From contig PBAL01000091.1 of assembly GCA_002715965.1 (NCBI GenBank), forward strand, positions 1 through 38,782: a stretch of 38,782 nucleotides of DNA, given 5' to 3'. The notes under the pieces are model-generated. The model saw nothing but the letters and a program-made list of their open reading frames with translations, made no database searches and was not told the DNA's origin. This DNA is from Verrucomicrobiales bacterium. GTDB taxonomy: Bacteria; Verrucomicrobiota; Verrucomicrobiia; Limisphaerales; JAYPXF01. Shown here piece by piece: positions 36,666 through 38,782 of the stretch; position 1 is the stretch's first letter; each line of letters starts with the position of its first letter. A program made the position numbers and the translations under genes.

Positions 36666-36668
36666 GCC

Positions 36669-36723
36669 CGAGGCTCAATCAAAAGAGGGCGCGCCGAAAC
36701 GACGGCTTGAGAAGGGAGCCTCG
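36669..36723. terminator. Possible stem-loop after the acyltransferase gene
   Basis: cgaggctc (36669-36676) pairs perfectly with gagcctcg (36716-36723) over a 39-base loop between two convergent genes. The loop is long and there is no T-run, so this is only a candidate. Confidence 0.3.
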
Positions 36724-36750
36724 CAGCAGGGGTAAAAGCCCGTGAGTGAA

Positions 36751-36942
36751 TCAGCCTGCAACCGCGCGCAGGCCGGACACATTCGCTGGCGGTGAGTCCT
36801 GCACCTTCAGCATCTTGAACAAGCCCGAACCACATTCAGGGCACGTTCCACGAACACATCTCCGCCCATCCTTGAGAACCTCCTCATGTGAATCGAGGAT
36901 CTCGTGACGGGCCTTACATTTATCGCAATAACCTTCGGTCAT
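36751..36942 (-). CDS. DUF5679-like zinc-ribbon protein
   Basis: 63 residues from MTEGYCDKCKARHEILDSHE; an upstream TTG adds only six residues. Two CxxC pairs (Cys6/Cys9 and Cys34/Cys37) surround KDGRRCVRGTCPECGSGLFK, the pattern of DUF5679 ('YCVKCK....NGR...GTCPVCGTKMFRI'). A single bound zinc is likely. The cellular role of the family is unknown. The last ~15 residues (SPPANVSGLRAVAG) are unstructured. It stands alone, convergent with the acyltransferase gene and upstream of the degenerate insertion sequence. Confidence 0.8.
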   Translation of the reverse strand: MTEGYCDKCKARHEILDSHEEVLKDGRRCVRGTCPECGSGLFKMLKVQDSPPANVSGLRAVAG

Positions 36943-37082
36943 AGCATGCAACAGCTTCAAACGAGAAGCCGTGCAGATGGATCGACCCTATGTGGCTTCG
37001 AAGCCGCCGGTCAACGGGGAAATTCACGCGCAAATGGGCAGCATTCGTTCCAAGATTCCTGTATTCACCGGAGCACTGACTT

Positions 37083-37106
37083 GTTGACTCATAAGTCATG
37101 ACACCG
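37083..37106 (+). repeat. Left terminal inverted repeat of the IS
   Basis: Two 9-base blocks, gttgactca (37083-37091) and atgacaccg (37098-37106), both recur in inverted form at the right end. The transposase stop codon (37096-37098) lies inside this repeat. Confidence 0.75.
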
Positions 37107-37806
37107 TGGGTTGTTTTCTTTTCTGCTTAGCTTTTGCCGCCCCGGAACTGAGTCGGCGACTCTTCAGCAATCGCTCACAGGGCGTTTGGGGCGCATCATG
37201 GCGACGACGATATTTGGCTCCTTCTCGATGTTTGTTCGCCAGCTTGGCGCTGGGCAGAAAGTAGTTGTGCAGCGGTTCCCAGTATTCCCGATACAATTCA
37301 TTGATGGCGGCCAGCTGTTCGGGATCCTCCAGTCGCCGGTATCCCAAGGGTTGGCGCACGTGCGTCCAGTTCTTTTGCTCCACGTGCCCGTTGTCATTTT
37401 TCTGGTAGGGCCGGGAGCGGGTGAAGCCAACTTTCCTTTTCCGATCTGTGTAGTAGTTCACCAGGTGGTGGTTGAGGAACTCGCTGCCGTTGTCGCAATC
37501 GAACCCCAAGATCGCAAAGGGCAACCGGTCTTCGACATCCTGAGTGGCGGTCACGATCCCGTGGGCCACCGTGTCGGCTTCCAGATAGCCGGGCCGATCG
37601 ATGTCCCAGTTGTCGGTCCGGATCGGGATCTGCGTCTTCAGCAGGGCTTTGAGGCGTTTGCCGCAGGGTTGTTCGGCTGCTCGCCAGATCCGTTGCAACA
37701 CTTCCACCGTGGCCACTTCATACTTGCACGAACGCCCTCGCCGGCCGCGCCCGGCATAGCGCTGAGACAGGCGCGGCAGCATGTCCATTCTCACTTTCTG
37801 ACTCAT
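37096..37806 (-). pseudogene. Shortened DDE transposase (integrase-core, IS481-like/ISNCY)
   Basis: 236 residues in one open frame with a GAAGGAA site before the ATG. It contains an rve core: first Asp in GYLEADTVAH (Asp78), second in GFDCDNGSEF (Asp105) and Glu in KNDNGHVEQKNW (Glu143), plus the C-terminal region EPLHNYFLPSAKLANKHREG and DAPQTPCERLL. Asp105 to Glu143 is normal (DD-35-E type), but Asp78 to Asp105 is only 27 apart, where this fold needs ~55-65 for its central strands. From memory of full-length relatives, material also seems missing after RGRRGRS (helix-turn-helix region) and between GKRLKALL and KTQIPIRT. All losses are in frame. Probably inactive; it could only bind ends or move if a full copy elsewhere acts in trans. 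Confidence 0.75.
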
Positions 37807-37825
37807 CGGGATTCCTTCGAATTGC

Positions 37826-37849
37826 CGGTGTCATCCTTTTTGAGTCAAC
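37826..37849 (-). repeat. Internal right-end repeat of the IS
   Basis: cggtgtcat (37826-37834) and tgagtcaac (37841-37849) are the exact inverted complements of the two blocks of the left repeat. It lies between the transposase start and the outer repeat and is a direct repeat of the latter. Confidence 0.75.
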
Positions 37850-37881
37850 GACCTTCATCTCTCGGTTATCGCTTTCCCGCC

Positions 37882-37904
37882 TCGGTGTCATTTTTATGAG
37901 GCAA
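37882..37904 (-). repeat. Outer right terminal inverted repeat of the IS
   Basis: cggtgtcat (37882-37890) then atgaggcaac; 23 bases. Its complement aligns with the left repeat through gttg.ctcataa and atgacaccg, closer than the internal copy in the middle part. Taken as the true right end. Confidence 0.65.
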
Positions 37905-37964
37905 CAGGGGCAACTGAGCTTGGAGATTGATGCTTGGAACGTTCCACCTCACACTCCGCGCCGC

Positions 37965-38570
37965 ATGAAACAGACCGTGGTGACATTGGACATGGAAGGC
38001 GTGCTCGTTCCGGAGATCTGGATCGAATTTGCCAACAAGACGGGCATTGAAGGGCTCAAGCGCACGACGCGCGACGAGCCGGACTACGATGTCCTGATGC
38101 GCTATCGCCTCGATCTGCTCAATGAACACCAGCTGAAGCTCTCGGATATTCAGGAGGTCATCGGTACGCTTGCACCCTTGCCGGGCGCGAAGGAATTCCT
38201 CGACGAACTCCGCACCCTGAGCCAGGTCATCATCCTTTCCGACACCTTCGAACAGTTCGCCCAACCTCTAATGCGTCAGCTCAACTGGCCCTGCCTCTTC
38301 TGTCATCGCCTCGTGGTGGAAGAAGACAAGATCGTGAATTATCAACTGCGCCAGCCGGATCAGAAACGCAAGGCCGTTGCTGCCCTCAAAGGCCTGAACT
38401 ACAAGGTCATTGCCGCCGGCGATTCTTACAACGACACGACCATGCTCGGCGAAGCGGACCAGGGATTTCTCTTCAAGGCGCCGGAGAACGTGATCGCTGA
38501 ATTTCCCCAGTTCCCGGCGGAGACGGAATACGACCAGCTCTTGGACCGGATCAAGGGTGAACCAGGTTGA
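37965..38570 (+). CDS. thrH: Bifunctional phosphoserine phosphatase/homoserine phosphotransferase ThrH
   Basis: 201 residues from MKQTVVTLDMEGVLVPEIWI. HAD-superfamily enzyme: motif I LDMEGVLVPEIW (nucleophile Asp9, acid/base Glu11 in place of the usual second Asp, as in ThrH), motif II IILSDTFEQF (Ser/Asp), motif III Lys in DQKRKAVAAL, motif IV AAGDSYNDTTML. The signature TTRDEPDYDVLMRYRL and QPLMRQL, YQLRQPD and APENVIAEFPQFPA identify ThrH of the Pseudomonas type, which dephosphorylates phosphoserine and can transfer the phosphate to homoserine. An in-frame ATG at 37896, inside the IS end, would add 23 residues foreign to the family, so the ATG at 37965 is preferred. Confidence 0.95.
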   Translation: MKQTVVTLDMEGVLVPEIWIEFANKTGIEGLKRTTRDEPDYDVLMRYRLDLLNEHQLKLSDIQEVIGTLAPLPGAKEFLDELRTLSQVIILSDTFEQFAQPLMRQLNWPCLFCHRLVVEEDKIVNYQLRQPDQKRKAVAALKGLNYKVIAAGDSYNDTTMLGEADQGFLFKAPENVIAEFPQFPAETEYDQLLDRIKGEPG

Positions 38571-38627
38571 GTTCGATCGTCCGCGCGCATCAGGACCATT
38601 GAAACCAGGAGGTGGTCGGTGACCGGT

Positions 38628-38782
38628 TCATCGTGGTCTGGGAAATTGAACGAACATGCCGCAGGAGTCGCAGCCGGCCTGATTGATCGCCTGTTGGATT
38701 TGCTCCTCGCATTCCATCATTGATTGGCCGGGAGCGAACCCGAGTTGGAGACTGACATTGATCCGATCTCCTTGTCGACGAA
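38628..38782 (-). CDS. 3' end of an unidentified gene running off the window
   Basis: On the minus strand a frame open from the window edge ends at TGA (38628-38630). The last 50 codons include GDRINVSLQLGFAPGQSMME, then CEEQIQQAINQAGCDSCGMF and VQFPRPR. The helix-like composition and a CDSCG motif favour a real protein. Its start lies outside the window. It is convergent with thrH across 57 bases. No family recognised. Confidence 0.45.
   Translation of the reverse strand, partial: RRQGDRINVSLQLGFAPGQSMMECEEQIQQAINQAGCDSCGMFVQFPRPR

Larger units (their letters stand above)
37083..37904 (-). mobile_element. Internally deleted insertion sequence with terminal inverted repeats
   Basis: The left end (37083-37106, gttgactcat...atgacaccg) is matched by an inverted copy at the right end (37882-37904, whose complement reads gttgcctcat...atgacaccg). 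A second, internal inverted copy lies at 37826-37849. Between them is one integrase-core transposase gene on the minus strand. The element is 822 bases; relatives with a full ~400-residue transposase would be about 1.3 kb or more, so it appears shortened. No clear target-site duplication flanks it (cactgactt on the left, aggggcaac on the right). It lies between the DUF5679 gene and thrH. Confidence 0.75.

Noticed and set aside
1..38782. CRISPR array, tRNA, rRNA or riboswitch
   Set aside because: No regularly spaced direct repeats and no cloverleaf or conserved rRNA/riboswitch stretches were noticed by eye; a covariance search would be needed to exclude small RNAs.

Overview
The window looks like a chromosomal segment of a Verrucomicrobiota member, most likely of the Limisphaerales/Pedosphaera type. 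This is inferred from gene content, not from a marker gene: a PVC-type cytochrome c/propeller protein, an exported PQQ-propeller protein carrying EF-hands, a sialate O-acetylesterase/propeller fusion, a giant alpha-2-macroglobulin lipoprotein, and Gram-negative envelope genes (lpxD, an Mla-type lipid transporter, a TonB-dependent receptor). I saw no rRNA, tRNA, CRISPR array or riboswitch.

Layout. (1) 1-7934: a minus-strand carbohydrate-type operon (6513 to 793) of four genes, each overlapping the next by ATGA: SGNH/sialate O-acetylesterase with a propeller, an exported GH32/43-like propeller protein, an exported protein of unknown function, and a short-chain dehydrogenase. A signal-peptide gene broken by two frameshifts follows it (739-74). 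A secreted BNR sialidase-like protein is transcribed divergently (6660-7934). (2) 7935-8660: mostly empty, with small hairpins. (3) 8661-11682: a zinc alcohol dehydrogenase and an Uup-like ABC-F ATPase. (4) 16929-11762, minus strand: PQQ propeller, alpha-glucuronidase-like protein and TonB-dependent receptor, tightly linked. (5) 17075-23544: a small SHOCT/DUF4870 membrane protein and, divergently, a 1893-residue alpha-2-macroglobulin with an intact thioester motif; three hairpins lie between them. (6) 23650-24861: three consecutive damaged small genes (in-frame TGA, C7 frameshift, PIN-domain remnant). (7) 28858-24909, minus strand: a lactonase-fold lipoprotein and a cytochrome c/propeller protein.

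(8) 28963-36665, plus strand: an envelope region with lpxD, a Sel1-repeat protein, and a compact operon mlaE(STAS)-mlaF-mlaD-PqiC-like lipoprotein. The operon ends in an acyltransferase-3 membrane protein with an ankyrin domain inserted between two membrane segments. By the positive-inside rule the ankyrin domain should face the periplasm, on the same side as the MlaD and lipoprotein parts. (9) 36751-38782: a small zinc-ribbon protein (DUF5679), an internally deleted insertion sequence with clear terminal repeats, thrH directly beside it, and the 3' end of an unidentified minus-strand gene.

The most notable items are the ankyrin-containing acyltransferase linked to lipid transport, the shortened IS whose transposase appears to have lost several segments in frame, and the run of damaged small genes. 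Frameshifts at a homopolymer and paired compensating shifts leave open that some of the damage is sequencing error.
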